Positions 1 through 10,863 of a stretch of 64,000 bases of DNA are shown piece by piece. Within the stretch, counting starts at the first letter, position 1; every line of letters begins with the position of its first letter. The notes under the pieces were generated by a model. It ran no database searches. It worked only from the letters and a program-made list of their open reading frames with translations, and was not told the DNA's origin. Position numbers and translations under genes: made by a program. The DNA comes from Bradyrhizobium australiense (lineage in GTDB: Bacteria; Pseudomonadota; Alphaproteobacteria; Rhizobiales; Xanthobacteraceae), in contig NZ_JAAVLX010000009.1 of NCBI RefSeq assembly GCF_013114825.1, positions 186,001 through 250,000 of the forward strand. The letters run 5' to 3'.

Positions 1-792
1 AGCTATGATGCGCCCGCCTTTGGCGCGCGCGGCATTCAGTGCCGCCGCGGTATCGTCCGAGATCGATCCCCATTCGGCATGCATCTTGTGCTCGGAAGTT
101 TCCTCGACCTTCACAGGCAGGAAGGTCCCTGCCCCGACATGCAGCGTTATCAGATGCAGTTCGACGCCATGACTGCGTAGCGCTGCCTCGAGCTCGGGCG
201 TGAAATGCAATCCCGCCGTTGGGGCCGCGACGGCACCCTCATTCGCGGCGAACATGGTCTGGTAGTCGGCGGCATCGCGATCGTCGGGCGTGCGCTTGGA
301 GGCGATATAGGGCGGCAGCGGCGGCGTGCCGAGATCGGCGATGGCCTGATCCAGCGCCGGTCCATGAAACGAAAACGACAGCGTGATCTCGCCCTCTTCG
401 CCCTTGGCCTCGACCTCGGCATCGAGATGGCCGAGCAGGCAGACCTTGCCTTCATTGCCGAAACGAACGATGTCGCCGGGCGCGAGCTTCTTCGCCGGCT
501 TGACCAACGCGCGCCAGCGCGACCCGTCCAGCCGCTTGATCAGGGTTGCCTCGATCTTCGGCTCGGTCTCGCGGCCGATGCGCCGGCCCTTGAGCTGGGC
601 GGAAATTACCTTGGTGTCGTTGACGACGAGTTGATCGCCCGGCTCCAGCCATTGCGGCAGCTCGGCGACGGTGCGATCGCGCAGCACCCCGTCGGGTTGC
701 ACCACCAGCATCCGCGCAGCATCGCGCGGGCTTGCGGGCCGTAGCGCGATGCTCGTGGCGGGAAGTTCGAAATCGAAGAGATCGGTGCGCAT
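1..792 (-). CDS. queA: S-adenosylmethionine:tRNA ribosyltransferase-isomerase QueA (3' end outside window)
   Basis: QueA transfers and isomerises the ribosyl group of SAM onto preQ1 at the tRNA wobble position, giving epoxyqueuosine in the cytoplasm. The 264 residues visible start MRTDLFDFELP and include the family segments LVVNDTKVI (about residues 55-65), PLPPYI (about residue 150) and AAPTAGLHFT (about residue 185). The family is normally about 350 residues, so roughly the last quarter lies beyond the left edge. The start is the ATG at 790-792; upstream (793-921) there is no other gene. It is followed on the same strand, in transcription order after ppi and coaD, as the last visible member of a minus-strand housekeeping run. 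Confidence 0.93.
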   Translation of the reverse strand, partial: MRTDLFDFELPATSIALRPASPRDAARMLVVQPDGVLRDRTVAELPQWLEPGDQLVVNDTKVISAQLKGRRIGRETEPKIEATLIKRLDGSRWRALVKPAKKLAPGDIVRFGNEGKVCLLGHLDAEVEAKGEEGEITLSFSFHGPALDQAIADLGTPPLPPYIASKRTPDDRDAADYQTMFAANEGAVAAPTAGLHFTPELEAALRSHGVELHLITLHVGAGTFLPVKVEETSEHKMHAEWGSISDDTAAALNAARAKGGRIIA

Positions 793-921
793 GGCGCGCC
801 TGCGCCTCACTTGGCATTACGGGGCACGCGAAGCGTGAACCTCAGATGCGCAATTGCGCATCGGGGAATCTCGAGATTCCGGATTGCCGCGCGTCGCGCG
901 GCTTCCGGAATGATAGTTGAA

Positions 922-1386
922 TCAAGCCGCGTCCAGCGCCATGCGCGCTTTCACGATCTTGTCCGGGTTCTGCACCGGCTCGCCGCGCTTGATCCTGTCG
1001 ACATTCTCCATGCCCGAGGTGACCTTGCCCCAGACGGTGTACTGGCCGTTGAGGAAAGAGGCGTCGTCGAAGCAGATGAAGAACTGGCTGTCACCGGAAT
1101 CCGGGCTCGCGGCGCGGGCCATCGACGCGGTGCCGCGCACATGCGGTTCCTTGTTGAATTCGGCCTTCAGCTTCTTGCCGGAGCCGCCCATACCCGTACC
1201 CTGTGGGCAGCCGGTCTGCGCCATGAAGCCCTCGATGACGCGATGGAACACGATGCCGTCGTAAAATCCCTCACGCACAAGTTCCTTGATCCGGGCGACA
1301 TGGCCCGGCGCGAGATCGGGACGCATTTCGATGGTGACGGGGCCCTGGGTGGTTTCAAGGATCAAAGTATTTTCTGTATCAGCCAT
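922..1386 (-). CDS. ppiB: Cytoplasmic cyclophilin-type peptidyl-prolyl cis-trans isomerase (PpiB-like)
   Basis: This 154-residue single-domain cyclophilin catalyses proline cis-trans isomerisation. It has no signal peptide, so it should act in the cytoplasm. The active-site block FHRVIEGFMAQTG (about residues 47-59) has the catalytic Arg, Phe and Gln, and FFICFDDASFLNGQYTVWG follows (about residues 100-118). Its start overlaps the end of the upstream TonB-C-like gene by 25 bp, which suggests co-transcription. A second cyclophilin with a signal peptide lies just upstream at 1807-2349, so this locus encodes one cytosolic and one exported isomerase, as E. coli does with PpiB and PpiA at separate sites. 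Confidence 0.93.
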   Translation of the reverse strand: MADTENTLILETTQGPVTIEMRPDLAPGHVARIKELVREGFYDGIVFHRVIEGFMAQTGCPQGTGMGGSGKKLKAEFNKEPHVRGTASMARAASPDSGDSQFFICFDDASFLNGQYTVWGKVTSGMENVDRIKRGEPVQNPDKIVKARMALDAA

Positions 1387-1802
1387 GCTCTTTTCTCTTC
1401 CGGTTTGGGTGGACGTTTGCGGGTTCTAAAAAGGACCGCGAAAGGCCGGCCGGCGACCGCACCGCCCAGTCCCTCGGTAAATGGCAACGGCGTGCAGCGT
1501 TGCAATGTCTCCATCACGGCAATCCGGTACGCGATCCGGTCGTTATCGTTGGCGCGTTCCGATTCATAGGTGATCCTGGGTTGGCCCAGAATGGCGCCTT
1601 CCCGGTTGAAGCTGACGACGACCGTGATGTCCATCGGGTTGGCGCGCGAGTAAGGCGGCGGCCGCCAGCAGGAATACAGTTTGGCAAAGACATCCTTGAT
1701 GGTGTCGAGTTGCTGCGGCTGAGCCTGCGCATGCGCACCCGATGCGAGCCACACGAGAGCAGCGGCAAACCAGACGAATGGCTTGCTGCGGCCCGCTGTC
1801 AT
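1362..1802 (-). CDS. Secreted TonB-C-terminal-like protein of unknown function
   Basis: The 146-residue protein starts with a charged N-terminus and a hydrophobic stretch ending AHAQAQP, a signal peptide with likely cleavage near residue 27. The mature part (DITVVVSFNREGAILGQP, then AVMETLQRCTPLPF) has the strand pattern and PLPF turn of TonB C-terminal domains, but there is no transmembrane anchor beyond the signal and no proline-rich linker. It is therefore unlikely to be a functional TonB. It lies between two cyclophilin genes and overlaps the downstream one by 25 bp. I infer a periplasmic accessory role but cannot name one. Confidence 0.75.
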   Translation of the reverse strand: MTAGRSKPFVWFAAALVWLASGAHAQAQPQQLDTIKDVFAKLYSCWRPPPYSRANPMDITVVVSFNREGAILGQPRITYESERANDNDRIAYRIAVMETLQRCTPLPFTEGLGGAVAGRPFAVLFRTRKRPPKPEEKRAWLIQKIL

Positions 1803-1806
1803 GGCC

Positions 1807-2349
1807 TCACTTAATGTCGGATGCGACTTGCACCTTCACCATCTTGTCGGGATCGACGACTGGTTCGCCGCGCTTGATCTTGTCGACCACGTCCATGCCC
1901 GACACGACTTCGCCGATCACGGTGTACTTTCCGTTCAGCGACGCGCCTTCCGCGAACATGATGAAGAACTGCGAATTCGCCGAGTTGGGATCGCTCGTTC
2001 GCGCCATTCCGACGACGCCGCGCTTGTACGGCACGTTGGAGAATTCGGCCGGAAGGTTCGGATATTTCGAACCGCCGGTGCCGTTAAAGTTCTTGCCGTC
2101 GCCGGTCTGCGCCATGAATCCCTCGATCACGCGATGGAACGGCACGTTGTTGTAGTAGCCCTCGCGCGCCAAGAGCTTAATGCGCTCGGCATGCTGGGGC
2201 GCAATGTCGGTCCGCAGCTTGATCACGATGCGGCCCTTGGTGGTGTCGATCACGATCGCATTCGTCTTGTCGAGATTGGCCGGCAGCGGCTGGGCGATTG
2301 CGGGAACCGCGCAGACGAGCGCGGCGACGAGTGCGAGAATTCGGATCAT
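1807..2349 (-). CDS. ppiA: Periplasmic cyclophilin-type peptidyl-prolyl cis-trans isomerase (PpiA-like)
   Basis: This 180-residue cyclophilin carries an N-terminal signal peptide (MIRILALVAALVCAVPAIAQ) and should isomerise proline bonds in exported proteins. The catalytic block FHRVIEGFMAQTGDG and the FFIMFAEGASLNGKYTVIGEV block are intact. I chose the ATG at 2347-2349 over an in-frame ATG five codons upstream because it has a GGAG 5 bp ahead and begins directly with the signal peptide. The stop is 4 bp before the TonB-C-like gene, so coaD, this gene, the small protein and the cytosolic cyclophilin look like one transcription unit. Confidence 0.92.
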   Translation of the reverse strand: MIRILALVAALVCAVPAIAQPLPANLDKTNAIVIDTTKGRIVIKLRTDIAPQHAERIKLLAREGYYNNVPFHRVIEGFMAQTGDGKNFNGTGGSKYPNLPAEFSNVPYKRGVVGMARTSDPNSANSQFFIMFAEGASLNGKYTVIGEVVSGMDVVDKIKRGEPVVDPDKMVKVQVASDIK

Positions 2350-2393
2350 GTAGGCTCCACGCATGTGAAAACAGGAAAGCGCGTACGAGCGCG

Positions 2394-2891
2394 TTAACCC
2401 GCGAACTTGGCCTTCAGGCTCGCGGCAATCTGGGGCGGCACGAAGGCGGAGAAGTCGCCGCCCATGGCGGCGATCTGGCGCACCAGCGTGGCGGTGATCG
2501 GGCGGACCGCGGGCGACGCCGGGACGAATACGGTGTGCACCTCTGGCGCCATGACCTCGTTCATGCCGGCAAGCTGCATTTCGTAGTCCATATCGGTTCC
2601 GTCGCGAAGGCCGCGAATCATGATGGTGGCGCCGACCTGCCGCGCCGCAGCTACGGTGAGGTTGTCGTAGGTGGTGCAGTCGAAAGCGCAGCCGGCCTTT
2701 TGCGCAATCGGCTCACATACCGCCCGAACCATGTCGAGCCGCTCCTCGGTCGAAAACAGCGGCTTTTTGCCGGAATGGACGCCGATAGCGACAATCAGGC
2801 GGTCGCACAGCGTCACGGCGTGCCGCAGCACGTCCAGATGGCCGTTGGTGATGGGATCGAATGAACCGGGATAGAGCGCGATACGGGACAT
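2394..2891 (-). CDS. coaD: Pantetheine-phosphate adenylyltransferase CoaD
   Basis: CoaD makes dephospho-CoA from 4'-phosphopantetheine and ATP, the penultimate step of coenzyme A synthesis. The 165-residue product is of usual length. It starts MSRIALYPGSFDPITNGHLD, which holds the TNGH nucleotidyltransferase signature, and the second ATP-binding motif is ITATLVRQIA near residue 130. The start is set by an AGGAGGG Shine-Dalgarno just ahead of the ATG at 2889-2891; the longer open frame upstream has no family similarity. It is the first gene of the minus-strand run that continues into the cyclophilins and queA. Confidence 0.97.
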   Translation of the reverse strand: MSRIALYPGSFDPITNGHLDVLRHAVTLCDRLIVAIGVHSGKKPLFSTEERLDMVRAVCEPIAQKAGCAFDCTTYDNLTVAAARQVGATIMIRGLRDGTDMDYEMQLAGMNEVMAPEVHTVFVPASPAVRPITATLVRQIAAMGGDFSAFVPPQIAASLKAKFAG

Positions 2892-3161
2892 ATGCCCTCC
2901 TACCCCGCCCCGGGCGGTCCGGCAAGCCGGGCCCGGTTCCCCCTGGTGCGGCTTTTTATTGGGATCGGCCAATGAACCAGTTTTGGGGCCCGGTGTCTCG
3001 CTGGGTGGACCGGCAATGTTTCGTCCGTCACTGGCCGACGAAACAAAACTCAGCCGCGACGAAACCATTTTTGGCGGCGGCGAAGACGGCCGGAAACTTG
3101 CGCCCATTACAAGTCTCCCAACGAAACGACGGGCCGCCAAGGCCCATGACAGGGGACCGTC

Positions 3162-3419
3162 ATGATCAAGGCTTTTTCCGCCATCGCTGCTGCCGCTTTC
3201 ATTGCCGCCGCGCTGACCATATTGCCCGGCTTTGCCCCTCAGGTCGAAGCCAGCGTGCCGCAGGCGCTTGCCAAGGGTGACCGTCTGGACATCCGCACCG
3301 TCGGCAAGGATTGCTCGCAGCAGGCCTGGCCAAATTTCGAAGCTTCCTGCCTGCGCACCGCCGGCTCCAGGTCGATGGTGAAGGAAGCCCGCCTGGTTAC
3401 CGCTGACCGTACCCCGTAA
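3162..3419 (+). CDS. Small secreted protein of unknown function
   Basis: The 85-residue product has a clear signal peptide (MIKAFSAIAAAAFIAAALTI..., cleavage near VEA/SVP at about residue 30) and a mature part of about 55 residues with two cysteines (KDCSQQAW and EASCLRT) that could form a disulfide. A GGGGAC sequence lies 5-10 bp before the ATG, and a perfect 12-bp stem terminator follows at 3460. This full gene architecture makes a real gene likely. I recognise the type as a short conserved protein of Bradyrhizobium-type genomes but cannot assign a function. Confidence 0.75.
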   Translation: MIKAFSAIAAAAFIAAALTILPGFAPQVEASVPQALAKGDRLDIRTVGKDCSQQAWPNFEASCLRTAGSRSMVKEARLVTADRTP

Positions 3420-3459
3420 GGGTCAAGTTCCGTTCCGACCTCCAAGGGACCGCAGTATT

Positions 3460-3487
3460 GGCGAGTAGGGATGCCTCCCTACTCGCC
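3460..3487 (+). terminator. Hairpin terminator after the small secreted protein gene
   Basis: A perfect 12-bp inverted repeat (GGCGAGTAGGGA / TCCCTACTCGCC) with a 4-nt TGCC loop begins 40 bp after the stop at 3419. It is followed by GTTTGCGTTTC, a weak T-rich tail. It would end the 3162-3419 transcript before pcaB. Confidence 0.75.
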
Positions 3488-3604
3488 GTTTGCGTTTCTC
3501 GCCGAGCGGTGGGCGCTACTGCCTGCATCACTCGCGCGGCCCGTCTTGCCGGAAGGTCGCGCCGGGCGTACGTCTGCCGCATCAAACGGGAGTGAAGCAA
3601 GCGC

Positions 3605-4954
3605 GTGGCCAGCACGATATTCGACAGCGCCCTCTATCGCGACGTTTTCTCCACGCCGGCCATGCGGGCGGCATTTTCCGACGAGGCGCAGCTCAAGGCC
3701 TATGTGCAGGCCGAGGTGGCGCTTGCCACCGCGCAAGGCGAGACCGGCATGATTCCGCGCGAGGCGGCCGAAGCGATCACGCGGCAGGCGCCAGCGATCG
3801 CGCTCGATATCCAGCAGTTGAAGCGCGATACCGAAAATGTCGGCTACCCGATTGTCGGCCTGGTCCGCCAGCTATCGGAGCAATTGGGCGAAGCCGGCCG
3901 CTATTTGCACTGGGGGGCCACCACCCAAGACATCATGGATACGGCGACCGTGCTGCAACTGCGCGAAGCCGTTGCGCTGATCGAAACCCAGCTCGCCGAG
4001 GTCATGGCTACGCTCGCCAATCTCGCCCGCCTCCACCGCGATACGCCGATGGCCGGCCGAACCCATCTGCAGCAGGCGCTGCCGATCACGTTCGGGCACA
4101 AGGTTGCGATCTGGCTCTCGGCGCTGCAGCGCTCGGCCGAACGGCTCGAACAGGCCAAGCCACGCGCGCTTCAGGCGCAGCTCGGCGGCGCGGCGGGAAC
4201 GCTGGCGTCACTCGGCGAGCGCGGACTGGACGTCCGTGCGGCTTACGCGCGCGTGCTCGGCCTCGCCGAACCCGACATCACCTGGCATGTCGCGCGCGAC
4301 GGGCTGGTCGAACTGGTGCAGACGCTGGCCGTGATCTGCGGCGCGCTCGGCAAGATCGGCTATGACGTCATGATCCTGATGGCGACCGAGATCGGCGAGG
4401 TGTTCGAACCGTTCTCTTCGCATCGCGGCGCATCCTCGACCATGCCGCAGAAGCGCAACCCGATCTCGTCGGAAATTCTGCTGGCGAACGCGAAGGCGTC
4501 CCGCGACGCCGCTTCGCTGATGTTAGATGCCATGGTTCAGGATCTCGAGCGCGCCACCGGGCCGTGGCACTGCGAATGGCTTGCCATGCCCCAGGTCTGT
4601 CTTCTGACGGCCGGATCGCTGGCGCAGGCGCAATTCATGCTGTCCGGCCTGACCGTCGATCCCGAGGCGATGAAGCGAAACCTCCATGCCACGCGCGGGC
4701 TGATCGTCGCCGAAGCAGTCATGATGGGGCTTGCGCCGGCGCTCGGGCGTCAGCTTGCCCATGACGAGGTTTATGCCGCCTGCCGAGATGCGTTCGACTG
4801 CGGTGACGCGCTGCTCGACGCCCTGCTGCGGCGCCCAGCCATCGCGTCCGCCCTGCCGCGCGATCGGCTCGCCGCCTTGTGCGAACCATCGAACTATCTC
4901 GGCACCGCGGGGGCGATGGTGGACCGCGTGCTCGCGCGTCAAAACCAGCGATAA
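3605..4954 (+). CDS. pcaB: 3-carboxy-cis,cis-muconate cycloisomerase family lyase (PcaB-like)
   Basis: The protein (449 residues, GTG start) belongs to the fumarase/adenylosuccinate lyase superfamily. The signature GASSTMPQKRNP (about residues 277-288) holds the flexible loop with the catalytic serine, and HWGATTQDIMDT (about residues 101-112) and AGRTHLQQALP are the other conserved blocks. The length and the HWGATTQD and GRTHLQQ forms fit PcaB of the protocatechuate branch of the beta-ketoadipate pathway better than PurB. No other pca gene is in the window, so it may act on a related dicarboxylate. A remnant of a Bug-type receptor gene follows 33 bp downstream, suggesting a former uptake and catabolism unit. 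Confidence 0.85.
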   Translation: MASTIFDSALYRDVFSTPAMRAAFSDEAQLKAYVQAEVALATAQGETGMIPREAAEAITRQAPAIALDIQQLKRDTENVGYPIVGLVRQLSEQLGEAGRYLHWGATTQDIMDTATVLQLREAVALIETQLAEVMATLANLARLHRDTPMAGRTHLQQALPITFGHKVAIWLSALQRSAERLEQAKPRALQAQLGGAAGTLASLGERGLDVRAAYARVLGLAEPDITWHVARDGLVELVQTLAVICGALGKIGYDVMILMATEIGEVFEPFSSHRGASSTMPQKRNPISSEILLANAKASRDAASLMLDAMVQDLERATGPWHCEWLAMPQVCLLTAGSLAQAQFMLSGLTVDPEAMKRNLHATRGLIVAEAVMMGLAPALGRQLAHDEVYAACRDAFDCGDALLDALLRRPAIASALPRDRLAALCEPSNYLGTAGAMVDRVLARQNQR

Positions 4955-4987
4955 GCACGATCGATAAGCATCAGGGAGGATCGATTC

Positions 4988-5276
4988 GTGGCGACCCGCA
5001 CTCTTGATCCGCCGCGCGGTTACCTTCGGCTTGGATGGCGCGCTTTGCTTGCCCTCGATCCCGCGCGCCCAGGCGAACTGTCCGGACTGGCCGATCAACG
5101 TCATCGTGCCGTTTGCCGTCGGCGGGCCGACCGACGCGATCACGCGCATCTATGCCGAATTCCTCTCGCACGACTTGGGCCAAAAGCTGGTGGTCGAAAA
5201 CGTCGCCCGCGCCGGCGGAACGATCGGCTCGACGAGAGCCGCGCGCAACACCTGACGGCTATATCATCCAGTGGCG
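4988..5276 (+). pseudogene. Decayed tripartite tricarboxylate transporter receptor (Bug family) gene
   Basis: A good ribosome site (GGGAGGATCG) precedes a GTG at 4988. After about 25 codons the similarity continues in the next frame as NCPDWPINVIVPFAVGG and GQKLVVENVARAGG, the Bug-family N-terminal strand and ligand loop. It then hits a TGA at 5253 and resumes in a third frame as TPDGYIIQW, matching the family A-PDGYT motif. The intact relative at 56367-57335 has 322 residues, whereas here under 100 remain. Homology ends exactly where inverted-repeat element B1 begins. Two frameshifts plus truncation make this a pseudogene. Confidence 0.85.
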
Positions 5277-5361
5277 TACCCGGATGGACGAAGCGCAATC
5301 CGGGAAGGGTCTCACCACCGGATAGCTGATCCCGGTTTACGCAGCGCGTCACCCGGGCTGC
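5276..5361. repeat. Dispersed inverted-repeat element, type B, copy 1 (diverged)
   Basis: This copy has the type B layout: ACCCGGATGGACGAAGCGC and CAATCCGGG on the left, and a degenerate reverse complement (CCCGG..ACGCAGCGCGTCACCCGGGC) on the right. It resembles the better preserved copies at 25351 and 41503. It begins where the Bug pseudogene homology stops. Confidence 0.7.
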
Positions 5362-5522
5362 GTGTCAGCGATAGCGACGAGAACTCTGGAAGCATTCCCA
5401 ATACAACTATCGCGGCGCGAACCAGCAGATCATTGCCCATTGTCCATAATTGCTTCTGGCAGACCCGGTCTGATGTGCAGTTTGTGCCAATCGCGACCGA
5501 GCCCGGCACGTTGCAAGTCGGT

Positions 5523-6032
5523 TCAATTCGGTGACTGGGCGATGGGGGCGGCGCTCTCGCGAGGGTTGGAGGCGACTTGTGGCAGGGCAAGAGTGAAAGC
5601 GTCGACCAGCCGACGTCGCCAAGGTTGCGTCAGCATCGATAGCTTGCCTTCGAGCAGAGCCGCCCTTTCCCGGGCTCCCACGCTTTCCGTGCTGACTTTG
5701 AGCAGTTCGGCCAAGAGCTTGTTGGTGCGTTCGCATTCTCTTTCGAAGTCGGCCCGGTGGCCGCTGGCAATCACCTTCATCTCGGCCAGCTCAGTCTGCA
5801 AGGTCTCGATTTTTTGCTTTAAGGCGGTGACCACCTGGTGACCGCCCTGCGTTTGCGGCTGACGGGATATTGGGGAATGGCTGAATTCGCTGAGATCGAC
5901 CTGGACAAGCGTCTTGCCGTCGTTGGAGCGGGAGCGCGGCCATCGGTGTCGTTTCACCAGAGCGCGGGCAGCTTCTGGGGAAATCTTGAGCCGTTCGCCC
6001 AGATCGGCATACGTCAGCATCTCGACGGGCAT
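5523..6032 (-). CDS. HTH plus coiled-coil protein of a Bradyrhizobium-type family
   Basis: The 169-residue product has an N-terminal MerR/excisionase-like helix-turn-helix (MLTYADLGERLKISPEAARALVKRHRWPRS, residues 5-34). A variable linker follows, then a long heptad-rich helix (about residues 68-130, ALKQKIETLQTELAEM) and a basic segment PWRRRLVD. From memory, proteins with this layout are common and multi-copy in Bradyrhizobium genomes, often near rearranged DNA; that is recall, not a search result. The position next to a truncated pseudogene and two repeat elements fits. DNA binding is likely; the target is unknown. An in-frame Met at residue 5 is an alternative start. Confidence 0.75.
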   Translation of the reverse strand: MPVEMLTYADLGERLKISPEAARALVKRHRWPRSRSNDGKTLVQVDLSEFSHSPISRQPQTQGGHQVVTALKQKIETLQTELAEMKVIASGHRADFERECERTNKLLAELLKVSTESVGARERAALLEGKLSMLTQPWRRRLVDAFTLALPQVASNPRESAAPIAQSPN

Positions 6033-6176
6033 GATATCCGCTCCCGTTTGGCCGGACGGTCACCACCCGGACACAGCAAATAGTATCAATCCATAGTTAA
6101 TGGCTGGTTTACCGTGAGCGGGAGCCATGACCGGCGCGCCGGGGCGAGTGTCCAGCTCATCCGGACCACGCACCTT

Positions 6177-6286
6177 GTCATTCCGGGATGCGTGCGCAGC
6201 ACGCAGGCCCGGAATCCATCGCGCTGCAAACGCAAATGGCGGTATGGATTCCGGGCTCATCGCGTTCGCGATGCCCCCGGAATGAC
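6177..6286. repeat. Palindromic intergenic element (type C) downstream of gyrA
   Basis: A 110-bp element is bounded by GTCATTCCGGG and its reverse complement CCCGGAATGAC. It has internal nested pairs (GCCCGGAATCCAT with ATGGATTCCGGGC) and a small hairpin, TCGCGTTCGCGA. It ends 10 bp beyond the gyrA stop, so it may also serve as a transcription end for gyrA. I see only one copy in the window. Confidence 0.8.
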
Positions 6287-6296
6287 GGTGGAGGCG

Positions 6297-9023
<2,727 letters not shown>

Positions 9024-9224
9024 AGGGGAATCCAGTCAGTTCTCAGCTAAGAATCATATAGCGCATCGAAGCTCGAATCACCACCCCGAAGCGCGCTAAC
9101 GAGGTCGTTTTTCCGCTCGTTTTTTCATGGACTTACCGGGATCGGAGACAGCTTTCGCGAGCCCTGCCGGAACCACCATTTCAAGGCAGGAAAGATAACG
9201 TAAAACTGTGCTCCCACGGTCGGC

Positions 9225-9623
9225 CTACTGGCCGAAAACCACCGCATGCATGATCCGTCCCGGCAGGAAGGTGAACAAGCCGGCGACGACGAGCGCGCCG
9301 AAGAAGATCGACGCCATGGCCTTGCGATGACCGCTGACATTGTGCCGGCGGGCATGCAGCACCGCGAGCGCCAGCATGACCGGCACGAGGATCGACAGCA
9401 GGTGGATCGGGCTGAACAGCCCGATCATCCGGATCTCGTTGATCCAGAGCGAGCTGATTGCGACCGCAGCCATCAGCGCGACCCAGATCCAGCCGATGGT
9501 CCGGTGCGGCAGGGTTCCCTTCGGTGCCGCGAATTGCACAATGCCGAGCGCGAACGCCGCCATGGCCGCGAAGGCATGCAGCGGGATCGTCCCGGGGGCC
9601 TCCAGCAGCGGTGCCAAGCTCAT
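9225..9623 (-). CDS. DUF2306-type small integral membrane protein
   Basis: The 132-residue protein is almost entirely hydrophobic with four predicted membrane segments (about residues 15-35, 45-62, 68-90 and 105-125). It carries the family histidines in HRTIGWIW and SGHRKAMAS, between helices 1-2 and 3-4. The layout matches DUF2306 proteins, which have no settled function. It stands alone between gyrA and ssb on the same strand, with gaps over 200 bp on both sides. No signal peptide separate from helix 1 is seen. Confidence 0.8.
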   Translation of the reverse strand: MSLAPLLEAPGTIPLHAFAAMAAFALGIVQFAAPKGTLPHRTIGWIWVALMAAVAISSLWINEIRMIGLFSPIHLLSILVPVMLALAVLHARRHNVSGHRKAMASIFFGALVVAGLFTFLPGRIMHAVVFGQ

Positions 9624-9865
9624 ATGGTGGGCTCCAGATCCGGTTTAGGTTCGAGTTTAGGAGCAGCTTAAGTGAAACACCTCATGTAAATCACATGACG
9701 GCTGGGCGAACCGACCGCAGGCTCGGATCGCAGCGCGCCTGCAGACAGGTTTTCAGCCGAATACAGCGGATCCTTGCCGCGGCACATTAGTCGTAAAGCA
9801 GGCGTAAACGCCCCTTCTCGCAAGCGGATTTCTTGCTGGGCCAATGCGCCGGCCGAACGCCTCGC

Positions 9866-10348
9866 TCAGAAGGGAATGTCGTCGTCCATGTCGCTGTTGC
9901 GGCTGCCGGCCGCGACCGCCCGCCGTGGCGCGGAACTGGCCGGACCGCTGGAGCCGAAATCGCCTGACTCGTCGGAGCCGAAGCCGCCGCCCCCGCCGCG
10001 GCCGTCGAGCATGGTCAGGTTCGAGTTAAAACCCTGCAGCACGACTTCGGTCGAGTATTTGTCGACCCCGCTCTGGTCGGTCCACTTGCGCGTCTGCAAC
10101 TGCCCCTCGATGTAAACCTTGGCGCCCTTCTTCAGATACTGCTCGGCGACCTTGCAGAGTCCCTCATTGAAGATCACGACGCGGTGCCACTCGGTCTTTT
10201 CCTTGCGCTCGCCGGTGGCCTTGTCGCGCCAGGTCTCCGAGGTCGCGATGCTCAGATTGGCAATCGGTCGCCCGTCCTGTGTGCGCCGGATTTCAGGATC
10301 CTTGCCGAGGTTGCCGACTAGAATCACCTTGTTCACGCTTCCCGCCAT
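9866..10348 (-). CDS. ssb: Single-stranded DNA-binding protein SSB
   Basis: SSB coats single-stranded DNA in replication, recombination and repair. The 160-residue product has the OB fold (MAGSVNKVILVGNLGKDPEIR to about residue 112), a glycine-rich linker and the acidic interaction tail DMDDDIPF. I start at the ATG 10346-10348, which has GGAGAG 6-11 bp upstream; an in-frame ATG 12 codons earlier adds residues not seen in the family. uvrA lies 2.5 kb away on the opposite strand, with an Omp locus between. A GTTC-N7-GTTC sequence 209 bp upstream suggests SOS control. Confidence 0.97.
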   Translation of the reverse strand: MAGSVNKVILVGNLGKDPEIRRTQDGRPIANLSIATSETWRDKATGERKEKTEWHRVVIFNEGLCKVAEQYLKKGAKVYIEGQLQTRKWTDQSGVDKYSTEVVLQGFNSNLTMLDGRGGGGGFGSDESGDFGSSGPASSAPRRAVAAGSRNSDMDDDIPF

Positions 10349-10863
10349 CGCCGCTCTCCACTCAATATCGCCGGCAAGAATCACTGGTCCGGCCCGCTTC
10401 CGTGCCGGCCGTCTTCAATTCTTGACCTGTCGCTTGTCCGTTTTCCGCGTCCGCTCCCGGACATCCGAACGGACCCTATACGCTCGCAGGCCCCGCTGAC
10501 TTGGCGATCCCTCGGCAAGTCAGCGGTTATCCACATATAGCATCCCTGGGGCAAGCGTTCCAGCTTTGTTCCCGTTATTGATCATTGATCTATTCCCGTC
10601 CACCCGCTCAACCAGCGGAGGAGTTCGTCGGAACAAAATGGAACCCGAAAAAGACGAAACGGAACCCGAAAGTTCCACCTGAAATCGTGAATATGTTAAG
10701 CAAATCATTAGCTTGGTTCCACATACTTCGTTCGCGACTGTTGCAATTCGGAGACGCAATTTTCCCGCGAGTCACGCTATAGAAATTGCACAGCGGCGCG
10801 GGCGCTCGCGTCACCAACAACGCTTCAGGACCAGCGGAAGCGGATTAGAACTGGGGATAGACC
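10349..10863. other. Intergenic region between ssb and omp genes
   Basis: This 515-bp gap holds no convincing gene. It includes the LexA-type box at 10557-10571, a short run of repeated GGAACCCGAAA-like words at 10628-10672, and an AT-richer stretch (10680-10790) suitable for the omp promoter. The ribosome site for the omp gene (AACTGGGGATAG) closes it. Confidence 0.6.
10557..10571. promoter_or_regulatory. Candidate LexA (SOS) box on the ssb side
   Basis: GTTCCAGCTTTGTTC is an exact match to GTTC-N7-GTTC, the direct-repeat operator bound by LexA in alphaproteobacteria. It lies 209 bp upstream of the ssb start and 293 bp upstream of the omp start. About two such matches are expected by chance in 64 kb, so the value lies in its position beside a DNA-repair gene. 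Confidence 0.5.

Noticed and set aside
3605..4954. Adenylosuccinate lyase PurB
   Set aside because: Length, HWGATTQD block and lack of purine neighbours fit the PcaB branch better.
10631..10644. GAAC-N6-GAAC near ssb as another LexA site
   Set aside because: The spacing is 6, not 7, and it belongs to a short run of GGAACCCGAAA-like words.
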